From positions 1-64,000 of the forward strand of contig NZ_CAJWCF010000003.1 of the NCBI RefSeq assembly GCF_913020055.1: 64,000 bases of DNA, read 5' to 3'. The notes below the pieces were generated by a model. The model was given only the letters and a program-made list of their open reading frames with translations, had not been told where the DNA came from and did no database searches. The DNA comes from an uncultured Paraglaciecola sp. GTDB lineage: Bacteria; Pseudomonadota; Gammaproteobacteria; Enterobacterales; Alteromonadaceae. Below are positions 47,446 through 59,081 of the stretch, in pieces. Each line of letters begins with the position of its first letter. Within the stretch, counting starts at the first letter, position 1. A program made the translations under genes and the position numbers.

Positions 47446-47801
47446 ACCAAACCGTTTCGTAAAGGGATAAATTGGTACGAAAGATACCAGCGAACTTGAT
47501 AAAAGTCAGTTCACAATGTACATTTTTCTACTTGACCCGTTGGTCAGGTTTGTAAGTTTTATGTTAAAGTATGTTGCGAACTTGTGTAGTTTGACGGAGA
47601 AATGTGACAGTTTTATAAATTTACACCAATACTGTTACGGCTGTAATAAAAGTGTCATAATCAATCTGTTAAACTTAATTTAACGGAATGAGAAATCGAT
47701 TTGAATCGATCAACCAAGCCATAGACATTGACTCATGGCATTCTGTACAGACAACAGTTCGGACGAATTGTTCAGAACACATAAAACTTAGGAAACACAT
47801 A
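47446..47801. other. regulatory leader before the TonB receptor, no gene
   Basis: The 356-base region between udk (minus) and the TonB receptor (plus) is AT-rich and holds the two promoters. An inverted repeat, ATCGATT-TG-AATCGAT (47695-47710), could be an operator or a leader hairpin. A frame from 47688 is continuous with the receptor but lacks a ribosome binding site and would precede the true signal peptide. Confidence 0.5.
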
Positions 47802-50800
47802 ATGTTTAAAAAAACAAAATTCAGTCGCATTGCGATTGCAGTAGCTATGTCAGTAGGACTATCGTCTGCTGTAATGGCGCAATCAACCACATCTTCTATC
47901 CGTGGTAATGTTGCAACCGAAACAGGAGCTATTTTTTCTGGAGCTACTGTCACTATTACCCATATACCATCTGGCACTGTGTCTACAGCGACTACAAATG
48001 AAAGTGGTGTATTTTCTTCACGCGGTTTGCGTGTTGGTGGTCCTTACACAGTTAAGATCAGTGGCGGCGAATTCGCTCCTGTACAAATCGAAGATCTTTA
48101 TCTGTCTCTCGACCAAGCGTTCTCTCTTCCTGTAACGGTAGAGGCAACAGGTAATACTGAGGTTATTCAAATAACGGGCAGCACTAGTGCAGTGGCCGGT
48201 TTCTCGAATGAAGGGCTAAGCATGAGCCTAGGTCTTGAAGCTCTAGGTGAAGTTGCTTCGATTGACCGTGATATCACAGACGCAGCTCAGCTGAATCCGT
48301 TTGCTTCAATCAACGTGCAAAGTGGTGGAGCCAAAGAATTAACTATAGCGGGTGCAAACAGCCGCTTTAACTCGTTAACTATCGACGGTGTTGCTTTGAA
48401 TGACCGTTTTGGTTTGAATGCAAATGGTTACCCTACGCAGGGGTCTCCGATTTCTTATGATGCAATCGAATCTCTGTCAGTACAAACAGCACCTTTTGAC
48501 GTTGAATATAACGGTTTTACTGGCGGTACTATTAATGCTGTTACTAAATCCGGTACTAACGAACTCCATGGTTCAGTCGGTTATTACAAAACAAGCGATT
48601 CATTAATAGGTGATGAAAACGGCAATGACAAATTCGACTTTACTTTTAAAGAAGAAACTTTTGTTGGAACACTTGGTGGTGCATTAATAAAAGACAAGCT
48701 ATTTTTCTTCGTTGCTTACGACAAATATGAAGAAGTCGCTCCTCTTAGAAATGGGCCTACAGGTTCAGGCGCGCTTAACCAAGAACCTAACATTACACTT
48801 GACGACGTTGCTCAAGTTGGTCAGATTGTTTCAGATGTTTGGGGCTTCGACATTGGTGATTTTAACAAAGGCCCAGCCGAAAATGAAAAAATCCTTGCCA
48901 ATATAGACTGGAACATTAGTGCCGACCACCGTGCAAAGTTCACCTATATCATGTCGGAAGGAAACGCCATCCGTGAGCAAAACGGTAACAACTTTTTAGC
49001 CTCAGACAATGTTCTTGGCGCATCTTCTGCTTGGTATGACCGCTCAGAAAAAGTAGAGAGCATTATCGGCCACGTATTTTCTGACTGGAATGAAAACTTC
49101 TCGACCCAAGTTAAGATAGCAAGTACTACGCAAGCCACAGGTCAGAATTCTTTGAATGGTGCTGAATTTCCTAATTTCGCGGTATTCTTACGTGAAGTTG
49201 ATGGTGAAGAAAACTATCTTTCAATCGGCCCAGACCGTTTCCGTCATGGTAACTCATTAGATCAAGAATTTTTACAATTCAAATTTTTGGCTACATACGC
49301 AGTAGGCGACCATATAGTCAAAGGTGGTTTCGAGAGAGAAGAAGTTGATATAGATAACTTATTCGCGCAAAACTCCGAAGGTTCTTACGTTTTTGATAGT
49401 ATTGAAGATTTAGCCAACGCTACCGCGTCTGGACTTTTGTATAATAATGCGATCTCCAACGATGAAAACGATCTTCGTGCTATTTGGGGTTATGCTTCAA
49501 ACTCTTTATATGTGCAGGATTCATGGGATGTCAATTCAGACCTGAGCATTGAAGCGGGTATCCGTTATGACTGGTACGAATCTAATGGTTCAATCCGCGA
49601 AAATCAAAACTTTAACGACCGTTATGGTTATTCTAACACTACGGATATCGAAGGCTTGGATGTTATTCTTCCAAGGGTTTCGTTTGAGTGGTTTGCTTCA
49701 GATGACATCACTGTTCGTGGTGGGATTGGTCGTTTCTCTGGTGGTTCTCCAGGAGTTTGGCTTTCAAATAGCTACTCTAACGATGGTGTGATTTCTGACG
49801 GCTCTAATGCTTTCGGTACCGTTCTAGTACCAACTACACCTGATGCCGCAACAGGTCAGTACATTCCGCAGGATGTGCTTACTTCGCTGGCAAGTGAAGC
49901 ACCAGATGGTAGTGTTAACGCACTAAACCCATCGTTCGAAATTCCAACCACTACTAAAATTAGCCTTGGTGCTGCCTTCTATGCAGAAGAGCTACCGGTA
50001 CTCGGTGAAGGTTGGTTATTTTCTGCAGACTTCCTTTACAACAAGTTAGATAATGCCACTTATTGGTACGATCAACGTTGTGAAGCTCAAGATACGGCAC
50101 CAGATGGTCGCCCTGTCTACGACTGTAACGGACCTGAAGCCTTAATTGTTGGCTCATTTGACGCTGGTGATAGTAAGTTATATGCATTGTCAGCGACTAA
50201 CGATTGGGATGAGTTCGACATGTTCGCCAGCTATACTTATTCAGATGTAAAAGATATCGGTTACGGCACATCGTCAACCGCGTCATCAAACTACTCTGAC
50301 TTTGCTGCATATGATCGTCAATCGCCACGAGCAGGTACGTCAAGTTTCCAAACTGAGCACTTGTTTAAGTTCCGCGCTAATTGGACAAGAGAGTTGATCG
50401 CTGGTTACGAAACCAAAGTGTCAATGTTCATGACTCGGCGTTCTGGTCAACCTTACAGTTATACCTTCAACGAAAACAATGCTTGTTTACTTGACGTAGG
50501 TGGCGGTCGCTGTTCACGTGAAAGCCGTAATGATGATGCCGGTCACTTACTTTATGTTCCAAGTGGTCTGAATGATCCGATTTTTGCTTCGACTTCATTT
50601 GATGGAGATACGGCAGCGCAACAAGCGTTCTTTGATTACATTGAAAGTTCTGAGTTGGCAAAGTATGCGGGTAGTATAGCTCCGCGCAACAATGACAACT
50701 CTGCTTGGTCAACCATCATTGATATTCGTATACAGCAAGAACTACCAGCCTTTAGCAAGGAGCACAGTTTCAAGTTGTTCTTCGATATTGAAAACTTTGG

Positions 50801-50993
50801 TAACCTTCTTAATTCTGATTGGGGTCGTATTGAGCGTACTCGTTATGAATACGAACGCGACGTTGTTTCGGCTAGGATTGTCGATGGTCAGTATGAGTAC
50901 TTTAATCTGAACAGCGACAGAAGCATTAAGAACCTAGAAGTGCTTTCTCAATCCGTTTGGCAGCTTCAACTTGGTTTGAAATACGAATTTTAA
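47802..50993 (+). CDS. Oar-like TonB-dependent outer-membrane receptor
   Basis: This 1063-residue receptor has a signal peptide (about 1-27, ending VMAQS). A carboxypeptidase regulatory-like domain (about 30-110, with SIRGNVATETGAIFSGATV) is followed by a plug domain (about 130-280) and a large beta-barrel ending with LQLGLKYEF, whose terminal Phe is the usual outer-membrane signature. AGGA precedes the ATG at 47802. Oar-type receptors often import large or proteinaceous substrates, but the ligand here is unknown. The gene lies between nucleoside genes (udk, nupC) and a secreted nuclease-like protein. Confidence 0.92.
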   Translation: MFKKTKFSRIAIAVAMSVGLSSAVMAQSTTSSIRGNVATETGAIFSGATVTITHIPSGTVSTATTNESGVFSSRGLRVGGPYTVKISGGEFAPVQIEDLYLSLDQAFSLPVTVEATGNTEVIQITGSTSAVAGFSNEGLSMSLGLEALGEVASIDRDITDAAQLNPFASINVQSGGAKELTIAGANSRFNSLTIDGVALNDRFGLNANGYPTQGSPISYDAIESLSVQTAPFDVEYNGFTGGTINAVTKSGTNELHGSVGYYKTSDSLIGDENGNDKFDFTFKEETFVGTLGGALIKDKLFFFVAYDKYEEVAPLRNGPTGSGALNQEPNITLDDVAQVGQIVSDVWGFDIGDFNKGPAENEKILANIDWNISADHRAKFTYIMSEGNAIREQNGNNFLASDNVLGASSAWYDRSEKVESIIGHVFSDWNENFSTQVKIASTTQATGQNSLNGAEFPNFAVFLREVDGEENYLSIGPDRFRHGNSLDQEFLQFKFLATYAVGDHIVKGGFEREEVDIDNLFAQNSEGSYVFDSIEDLANATASGLLYNNAISNDENDLRAIWGYASNSLYVQDSWDVNSDLSIEAGIRYDWYESNGSIRENQNFNDRYGYSNTTDIEGLDVILPRVSFEWFASDDITVRGGIGRFSGGSPGVWLSNSYSNDGVISDGSNAFGTVLVPTTPDAATGQYIPQDVLTSLASEAPDGSVNALNPSFEIPTTTKISLGAAFYAEELPVLGEGWLFSADFLYNKLDNATYWYDQRCEAQDTAPDGRPVYDCNGPEALIVGSFDAGDSKLYALSATNDWDEFDMFASYTYSDVKDIGYGTSSTASSNYSDFAAYDRQSPRAGTSSFQTEHLFKFRANWTRELIAGYETKVSMFMTRRSGQPYSYTFNENNACLLDVGGGRCSRESRNDDAGHLLYVPSGLNDPIFASTSFDGDTAAQQAFFDYIESSELAKYAGSIAPRNNDNSAWSTIIDIRIQQELPAFSKEHSFKLFFDIENFGNLLNSDWGRIERTRYEYERDVVSARIVDGQYEYFNLNSDRSIKNLEVLSQSVWQLQLGLKYEF

Positions 50994-51023
50994 TTTGTTG
51001 AACTCAAATTGAGTATTTAGCTC

Positions 51024-51043
51024 AAAGTACCTTCGGGTACTTT
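51024..51043 (+). other. UUCG-tetraloop hairpin after the TonB receptor
   Basis: AAAGTACC, TTCG and GGTACTTT form an eight-base perfect stem closed by a C(UUCG)G tetraloop, one of the most stable RNA loops. It lies 31 bases after the stop and nine bases ahead of the terminator. It probably protects or marks the 3' end of the message. Confidence 0.65.
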
Positions 51044-51052
51044 CATCTTGAT

Positions 51053-51088
51053 AATAAACCCCTCATTTTTTCGAGGGGTTTATTTTTT
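51053..51088 (+). terminator. rho-independent terminator of the TonB receptor gene
   Basis: AATAAACCCCTC (51053-51064) pairs perfectly with GAGGGGTTTATT (51073-51084) and is followed by T residues. The 12-base stem is strong and the loop is T-rich. Confidence 0.92.
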
Positions 51089-51402
51089 CTGCAGCCCTAA
51101 GCTGCTATCGTAAGTTTTTTCTTTGTAATCGAAAACAAGGGCAACCTGATAAACGATAACTGGAAAGATTACGCAAAGGTTCATTTGTTAATGACGGCAT
51201 CATCACTGCATCGTTCAATCACCAAAACCAATATGTGCATGAAGCTTTTAATGCTTCTGAGCAAGCTATGATCTTTGGCACTTCTTATTAGAAAGCTTTT
51301 TTTTGTCGTGAATATTAATATTCGATTTTCATTTAGAAAGGCTAAAAGTGACGACTTGTAGTCGGCTTTTATTATTCGTATATCCCCACAAATGGTTTAA
51401 CT

Positions 51403-52569
51403 ATGTATAAAATAATGATTGTTTTCTTTACGGTGTTCAGTATGTCTTCCAATAGCCAAAGTGTTCGAATTGCTACTTTCAATGTCAGTATGGATGCCAC
51501 CAACTATTTAGAACCTGGGCAACAAGCCCAAGGAGATGAGCTATCGACTCGTTTACTTTCCGGCAAGTCTCAGCAGATCAGTAATATTGCTGAAATCATC
51601 CAAAAAACTAGACCTGAAATTATTCTCTTAAATGAGTTTGATTATTCAAACCAGTCAGCAACAGACGTACATAATTTTATAAACAATTACCTTAAAATTT
51701 CTCGGAACAACAGTAAGCCTATTGATTACCCTTATTTTTATAGCGCCCCAGTCAACACTGGCGTTGACTCTGGAATGGATCTGGATGGAGATGGAGTTGC
51801 CTCTGGCACTAAAGGCGACGCATTTGGTTTTGGTCTGTTTCCTGGTCACTATGGCATGTTGGTACTCAGCCAATACCCTATTCAGTTTGAGCAAATCCGC
51901 ACCTTTCAACATTTCTTATGGAAAGATATGCCGGACAATTTATTATCCAGCATCAAAGGTGAAACTGCTCAGCCGTATTACAGCCAAGCAGCACAGCAGA
52001 TATTGCGATTGTCTTCTAAGTCTCATTGGGATATTCCAATCAAGATTGACAATAACACTATCCATGTACTCGCCAGTCACCCCACACCTCCGGTATTTGA
52101 TGGGCCTGAGAATCGTAACGGCAAACGTAATCATGATGAAATACGATTTTGGGCGGACTATTTATCGGTCGGTGAGCAGTCAGCTTATATTTACGATGAC
52201 AAAGGTGAATTAGGCGGTTTTAAAGGAGAGCATTTTGTTATCACAGGTGACTTAAATGCTTCACCAAAGGAAGGTGACGGTATAAAAAGTGGCATACGAA
52301 GGCTACTTAGTCATCCGTTAGTGAATGATACGGCTGTGCCACAAAGTGAAGGTGGTAAGGCTAATACGCCTAACAACCACTATGCAGCCGAGCATACAGC
52401 CGGATGGGCAATGCGAGCTGATTATGTATTACCTTCAAGGTCACTTGAAGTGAAGGGCAGTGGTGTATTTTGGCCTAAATCAATTGAACCATTATTCCGT
52501 TTAATTAAAGATCGGAAAAATTCATCAGATCATCGTTTAGTGTGGATAGATATTAGCCTTACAAAGTAA
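51403..52569 (+). CDS. secreted endonuclease/exonuclease/phosphatase-family protein
   Basis: This 388-residue protein is of the EEP (DNase I-like) superfamily, with an N-terminal signal (about 1-19). The core motifs are in order: ATFNVSM near 24-30 (Asn), LLNEFDY near 74-80 (metal Glu), HPTPP near 226 (His), TGDLNASP near 283-290 (Asp/Asn) and SSDHRLVWID near 374-383 (Asp-His). All catalytic elements appear present. Secreted EEP proteins cleave nucleic acids or phosphate esters; nucleic-acid degradation would fit the neighbouring nucleoside genes, but this is inference. It follows a terminator and so has its own promoter. Confidence 0.86.
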   Translation: MYKIMIVFFTVFSMSSNSQSVRIATFNVSMDATNYLEPGQQAQGDELSTRLLSGKSQQISNIAEIIQKTRPEIILLNEFDYSNQSATDVHNFINNYLKISRNNSKPIDYPYFYSAPVNTGVDSGMDLDGDGVASGTKGDAFGFGLFPGHYGMLVLSQYPIQFEQIRTFQHFLWKDMPDNLLSSIKGETAQPYYSQAAQQILRLSSKSHWDIPIKIDNNTIHVLASHPTPPVFDGPENRNGKRNHDEIRFWADYLSVGEQSAYIYDDKGELGGFKGEHFVITGDLNASPKEGDGIKSGIRRLLSHPLVNDTAVPQSEGGKANTPNNHYAAEHTAGWAMRADYVLPSRSLEVKGSGVFWPKSIEPLFRLIKDRKNSSDHRLVWIDISLTK

Positions 52570-52594
52570 GTTGGCTGTTAATACATAGTGATCA

Positions 52595-52618
52595 AAAAAG
52601 GGGCTTTCGCCCCTTTTT
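52595..52618. terminator. bidirectional rho-independent terminator
   Basis: AAAAAGGGGC (52595-52604), loop TTTC, and GCCCCTTTTT (52609-52618) form a perfect ten-base stem with A and T tails. It lies between the converging EEP gene and gltD and serves both. Confidence 0.93.
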
Positions 52619-52643
52619 CAGTTTTACTTAAGTGTCTTACAAC

Positions 52644-54068
<1,425 letters not shown>

Positions 54069-57000
54069 TTATTGCACTTGGACACGAAGTTCGGCAGTAG
54101 ACCGGCTTATGTGACCAAGTAAATTTTTAACATCACTAGTTTTTGGTTTAACTAGTCTGAACTTCGGCAAATAAGCAGCAAAATTGCTTAATATATCGTG
54201 TGCATGCTCACTACCTGTTTCTTCATAATGTTGATTAATCAGACCACGTAAGTGCTCCATCAAAATGACTTTATCTTCGATAGACATGAGCTCTACTAGC
54301 TCACCATTTACGCGTTGTTCGATATCATTCTGTTCATCAAGAATATAAGCAAAACCACCTGTCATACCTGCGCCAAAGTTAACGCCTGTACGTCCAAGTA
54401 CTGCGACAATACCGCCTGTCATATATTCACAGCCGTTATCACCAATGCCTTCAACCACAGCAATAGCACCAGAGTTACGCACTGCGAAACGCTCACCTGC
54501 AAGCCCCGCTGCAAATAATTTACCTCCAGTAGCACCATATAAGCAGGTGTTACCAGCAATAACACTTTCATTTGATTTGAAGCTGACACCTCGTGGTGGG
54601 TGAATAACTAACTTACCGTCAGCCATACCTTTACCTACGTAATCATTAGCATCACCGGCTAAAGTCATTTCTAAACCGCCAGCATTCCATACTCCAAAAC
54701 TTTGCCCAGCGGTACCAGTAAAGTTAAGTTTAATGGGGTGTTCGTCCATGCCTTTATTGCCATGATGTTGAGCAATCAAGCCAGAGATAATCGCACCTAC
54801 TGAACGGTCAGTATTGCGAATGGGGTAATTGAATGTGCCACCACTTTTGTTTATCACTGCATCCGAAAGTTCTGACAACAACAACTGATTTAAGTCGCCC
54901 TTATCAGCTGGTGCGTTAGCCCCTTCACTACAAAATAATTTGGTGTGATCACCCGCTTCTGGTTTAGCCAAAATCGGGCTGAGGTCTAATTTGTTCTGTT
55001 TCGCCGTGACACCATTTAATACGTCAAGCAAGTCAGTACGACCAATTAGGTCATCCAATTTACGTACGCCCATTGACGCCATAATTTCACGGACTTCCTG
55101 AGCAATAAACTTGAAGTAGTTCATCACCATGTCAGGCAAACCGATGAAGTAGTTATCTCGCAAGTTTTCATCTTGAGTGGCAATACCTGTTGCACAGTTG
55201 TTTAGGTGACAAATACGTAAGTATTTACAACCTAACGCCACCATAGGTCCAGTACCAAAACCAAAACTTTCAGCACCTAAAATTGCCGCCTTGATCACGT
55301 CTAAGCCGGTTTTTAAACCGCCGTCGGTTTGTACCCGCACTTTGTGACGTAACCCGTTACTCACTAAAGCTTGTTGAGTTTCTGCTAGGCCTAATTCCCA
55401 AGGACTACCAGCGTATTTCACTGACGTCAGAGGGCTGGCTCCTGTACCACCGTCATAACCTGAAATGGTAATTAAGTCTGCGTAAGCTTTTGCCACACCA
55501 CAAGCGATGGTGCCTACACCAGGTTCTGATACTAATTTCACAGAAATAAGGGCTGTAGGATTCACTTGTTTTAAGTCAAAAATCAGCTGAGCTAAATCTT
55601 CGATAGAATAAATATCATGATGAGGTGGTGGCGATATTAAGGTCACTCCTGTCACTGAATGACGTAATTCAGCAATATACTGGTTTACTTTGTCGCCAGG
55701 TAGCTGGCCACCTTCGCCGGGTTTAGCACCTTGGGCAACTTTGATTTGCAATATTTTAGCGTTAACCAAATAGTGTGGTGTCACCCCAAAACGGCCTGAA
55801 GCGATTTGTTTGATATTAGAGTTACGTTCGTTACCAAAACGTTTAGGATCTTCGCCACCTTCACCAGAGTTGGAGTTACCACCTAAACGGTTCATGGCAA
55901 TCGCAAGGGCTTCGTGTGCTTCTGGGCTTAGCGCACCAATTGACATAGCCGCGGTATCAAAACGAGGGAACAGATTTTCGGCAGGTTCAACTTCATCAAT
56001 AGAAATCGCTTCTGCATCCGGTGCCAAGGCCAATAAATCACGAAGGCAAGCTATTGGTCGTTCGTTTACTAGTTCGCTAAATTTTTGGTAATCTTGATAG
56101 TTACCACTCACTACCGCTTTTTGTAGTGTAGTTACTACGTCTGGGTTGTAAGAGTGATACTCACCACCGTGCACGTATTTTAATAATCCGCCGTGATCTA
56201 AGGTTTTACGCTTTAACCAAGCTACGCGGTTTAAATTAATTTGGTCTTGCTGGAAGTCTTCAAAATCAGCACCTTGAATTCGACTTGGCACACCTTTAAA
56301 ACAAATGTCCATTACTGAACTATTAATCCCCACCGCTTCAAATAATTTTGAGCTGCGATAACTCGCAATAGTAGAGATGCCCATCTTAGACATGATTTTA
56401 TATAGACCTTTGTTGATACCTTTACGGTAATTAACAATGGCTTGCATGGGAGTCATGTCTAAATGACCAGACTCACACATTTGTTCAATAATTTCATATG
56501 CAAGGAATGGGTAAATAGCGGTAGCACCTAAACCAAGCAATACAGCATAGTGATGGGAGTCTCTAACCGAAGCCGTCTCAACTACTATATTGGCATCACA
56601 ACGCAAGCCTTTTTCGACTAATCGTTTCTGCACCGCACCTACAGCCATAGCAGCAGGAATCGGAATTCGCGCAGCCTTAATCGCACGATCAGACAGGATG
56701 ACAAAAGCAGCACGTTTATGTGAAACCAAATGTTCTACTTCGTTACAGATACGGTTAATGGCTGTCTTAAGCCCTTCTTCAGGCGGATAATTAAGATCAA
56801 CAAACTCTGCATAATAATGTTCAGGGTCGTAGGTGCGTAACTGTTTAAGATCGGTGTACACCATAATCGGAGAATCAAACAATACACGATCAGCGTAGCC
56901 CGATGTTTCGGTAAACACTGATTTTTCACGACCAATACAGGTAGCCAATGACATCACGTGATTTTCACGCAATGGGTCAATGGGTGGGTTAGTTACTTGA

Positions 57001-58535
57001 GCAAATTGCTGTCTGAAATAATCATAAATGGTCCGATTATGCCCAGAAAGTACAGCCATAGGTGTATCGTCACCCATTGAGCCTGTCGCTTCTTGGCCAT
57101 CTTTGGCCAGTACTTTAATGACTTGTTCAAGCTCTTCGTAGCTGTAGTTAAATTGTTTGAAGTACGTATTCATCATGTCATCGTCAAACATTCGTTTACC
57201 GATTTCAGGTGTTTCGCATTCTTCAATCGGTGATAAACGGCGAATACTTTTATCTAACCATTCTTTATAGGGATGACGGCCTTTTAGCTCATCATCAATT
57301 TCATTTGAACGCCATAATTTACCTGTTTCGGTGTCTATGGCTAACATTTCACCTGGCGCAACGCGGCCTTTTTCAAGTACATCTTCTTGCTTGTAATCCC
57401 AAATACCCACTTCTGACGCTAAAGTAATTAAGCCATCTTTGGTGATGACATAACGTGCCGGACGAAGTCCGTTGCGGTCAAGGTTACACGCAGCGTGGCG
57501 GCCATTAGTCAACACTATGCCGGCTGGGCCATCCCAAGGTTCCATATGCATGGAGTTGAATTCGTAGAAGGCTTTTAAGTCTTCATCCATGGTTTTGTTA
57601 TTTTGATACGCAGGTGGCACCAATAAACGCATGGCACGGAATAAATCCATTCCGCCTGCTAAAAATAATTCAAGCATGTTATCCAATGATGACGAGTCAG
57701 AACCTACTTCATTTACGAAAGGTGCAGCATCAGCTAAATCAGGTAACAAAGGTGTTTTGAATTTGCCGGTTCGGGCTTGAGCCCAATCACGGTTGCCACG
57801 AATAGTATTGATTTCACCATTGTGAGCTAAAAATCTAAATGGCTGAGCCAGCGGCCAACGGGGTAATGTGTTGGTTGAAAAACGTTGGTGAAATACGCAA
57901 ATAGCCGACTTCATGTTTTCGTCAGCCAAGTCTAAATAAAACTTAGGCAAATCACCGGCCATAACAAGGCCTTTATATACGGTGACTAAGCTTGATAGGC
58001 TGGCTATGTAAAATTCTTCATCGTCAGCTAAGCGTTTTTCAGCGCGTCTACGTGCCATAAATAAGCGACGTTCCAAGTCCTGTGAGCGCCACCCAGAAGG
58101 ACCATTGATAAATACCTGCTCAATTTGTGGTACACACGAAGCTGCCAAATCGCCCAAAATTGAATTATCTGTTGGTACTACTCTCCAGCCAACTATGCCC
58201 AAGGTTTCTTTTTCTAACTCTTCGGTAATAACTTGTTTGGCAGCGTCAGCTAAAGCTTGATCTTGATTAAGGAAAACCACACCTACAGCGTATTTTTTGC
58301 TAAGTTTCCAATTTTGCTGTTCCGCTATTCCACGAAAAAACGCGTCGGGTTTCTGTAAAAGCAGACCACAGCCGTCGCCTGTTTTTCCATCCGCGGCGAT
58401 ACCGCCACGATGTTGCATACGGTCAAGCCCCTCAATTGCGGTACTGACCAATTTATGACTTGGCTCGCCTTTAGTGTGGGCGATTAGTCCAAAGCCACAG
58501 TTATCCTTTGAATCGTTAGAATGATATAAACTCAT
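54069..58535 (-). CDS. gltB: glutamate synthase [NADPH] large subunit
   Basis: GltB combines glutamine and 2-oxoglutarate into two glutamates. The 1488-residue protein starts with a 12-residue propeptide before catalytic Cys13 (DNCGFGLIAH) of the Ntn-type glutaminase domain (about 13-420). A central domain and an FMN/3Fe-4S synthase domain (about 790-1190, with DGGTGASPL and CHLNNCATGIAT) follow. A C-terminal GXGXG beta-helix completes it (about 1250-1480). AAGGAG precedes the ATG at 58535; the TTG at 58553 is rejected. It is divergent from arcB. Confidence 0.97.
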   Translation of the reverse strand: MSLYHSNDSKDNCGFGLIAHTKGEPSHKLVSTAIEGLDRMQHRGGIAADGKTGDGCGLLLQKPDAFFRGIAEQQNWKLSKKYAVGVVFLNQDQALADAAKQVITEELEKETLGIVGWRVVPTDNSILGDLAASCVPQIEQVFINGPSGWRSQDLERRLFMARRRAEKRLADDEEFYIASLSSLVTVYKGLVMAGDLPKFYLDLADENMKSAICVFHQRFSTNTLPRWPLAQPFRFLAHNGEINTIRGNRDWAQARTGKFKTPLLPDLADAAPFVNEVGSDSSSLDNMLELFLAGGMDLFRAMRLLVPPAYQNNKTMDEDLKAFYEFNSMHMEPWDGPAGIVLTNGRHAACNLDRNGLRPARYVITKDGLITLASEVGIWDYKQEDVLEKGRVAPGEMLAIDTETGKLWRSNEIDDELKGRHPYKEWLDKSIRRLSPIEECETPEIGKRMFDDDMMNTYFKQFNYSYEELEQVIKVLAKDGQEATGSMGDDTPMAVLSGHNRTIYDYFRQQFAQVTNPPIDPLRENHVMSLATCIGREKSVFTETSGYADRVLFDSPIMVYTDLKQLRTYDPEHYYAEFVDLNYPPEEGLKTAINRICNEVEHLVSHKRAAFVILSDRAIKAARIPIPAAMAVGAVQKRLVEKGLRCDANIVVETASVRDSHHYAVLLGLGATAIYPFLAYEIIEQMCESGHLDMTPMQAIVNYRKGINKGLYKIMSKMGISTIASYRSSKLFEAVGINSSVMDICFKGVPSRIQGADFEDFQQDQINLNRVAWLKRKTLDHGGLLKYVHGGEYHSYNPDVVTTLQKAVVSGNYQDYQKFSELVNERPIACLRDLLALAPDAEAISIDEVEPAENLFPRFDTAAMSIGALSPEAHEALAIAMNRLGGNSNSGEGGEDPKRFGNERNSNIKQIASGRFGVTPHYLVNAKILQIKVAQGAKPGEGGQLPGDKVNQYIAELRHSVTGVTLISPPPHHDIYSIEDLAQLIFDLKQVNPTALISVKLVSEPGVGTIACGVAKAYADLITISGYDGGTGASPLTSVKYAGSPWELGLAETQQALVSNGLRHKVRVQTDGGLKTGLDVIKAAILGAESFGFGTGPMVALGCKYLRICHLNNCATGIATQDENLRDNYFIGLPDMVMNYFKFIAQEVREIMASMGVRKLDDLIGRTDLLDVLNGVTAKQNKLDLSPILAKPEAGDHTKLFCSEGANAPADKGDLNQLLLSELSDAVINKSGGTFNYPIRNTDRSVGAIISGLIAQHHGNKGMDEHPIKLNFTGTAGQSFGVWNAGGLEMTLAGDANDYVGKGMADGKLVIHPPRGVSFKSNESVIAGNTCLYGATGGKLFAAGLAGERFAVRNSGAIAVVEGIGDNGCEYMTGGIVAVLGRTGVNFGAGMTGGFAYILDEQNDIEQRVNGELVELMSIEDKVILMEHLRGLINQHYEETGSEHAHDILSNFAAYLPKFRLVKPKTSDVKNLLGHISRSTAELRVQVQ

Positions 58536-59081
58536 TAATGCAAACTCCTTCAACCTTCGACTGGGCAGGATGTTATATATTGTTACTGCTAATCATACAT
58601 CTAGATAAACGTATGAACGTGAATTGGCTTCATGCCTTGATGCTTATTTTCGGTCGTAATTATTATTGGGGATACCAGTCGAGTATCGAATATTTATACT
58701 AAGCAGGTCGTACAAAATACCGAGGATTATTTTATAAATCAATTCTCTTATATAGTGTATTTTGTATTTTTCATGAAACGGCCTCTTATTGCCATTAAAA
58801 ATATATTTATTTCAATGACATAGCGACTTATTGTGGCTTAGTTATAAGCTATAAAGAAAAGCTAATAAACGGCTCAACTTGTTATTAAAAGGTTAAAAAA
58901 ATTCATAAATATTTGCAAATAGCTTGGATGATGTTGAATTAATATTCAAAAATATGAATAAATAGTATTTTTGAGTTGGGATTATGCGCATTAATACTAG
59001 GCTAAGTTTTGATCCTCGGAATATTCTTGTTAGCATGTCGCGAAATTGGTACGAAGCACAGATGTTTGAGACCTCCACATT
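58536..59081. other. gltB-arcB divergent regulatory region, no gene
   Basis: The longest gap in the window (546 bases) is strongly AT-rich and contains the divergent promoters of gltBD and arcB. Short frames inside it lack ribosome binding sites. I see no tRNA-like or strong hairpin structure. An Lrp or similar regulator could bind the A/T tracts, but no consensus site is clear. Confidence 0.5.

Larger units (their letters stand above)
50994..51402. other. spacer with hairpins and a possible coding relic
   Basis: This 409-base gap holds a UUCG hairpin, a strong terminator (listed separately) and a stretch at 51101-51291. In the last, two plus-strand frames read as protein-like sequence with one shift near 51175 (ENKGNLINDNWKDYAK, then GSFVNDGIITASFNHQ and onward to TSY-stop). 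It may be a decayed gene end, but such open stretches can occur by chance. Confidence 0.3.

Noticed and set aside
47740..47770. LexA-like CTGT...ACAG before the TonB receptor
   Set aside because: The spacing is seven bases instead of the required eight.
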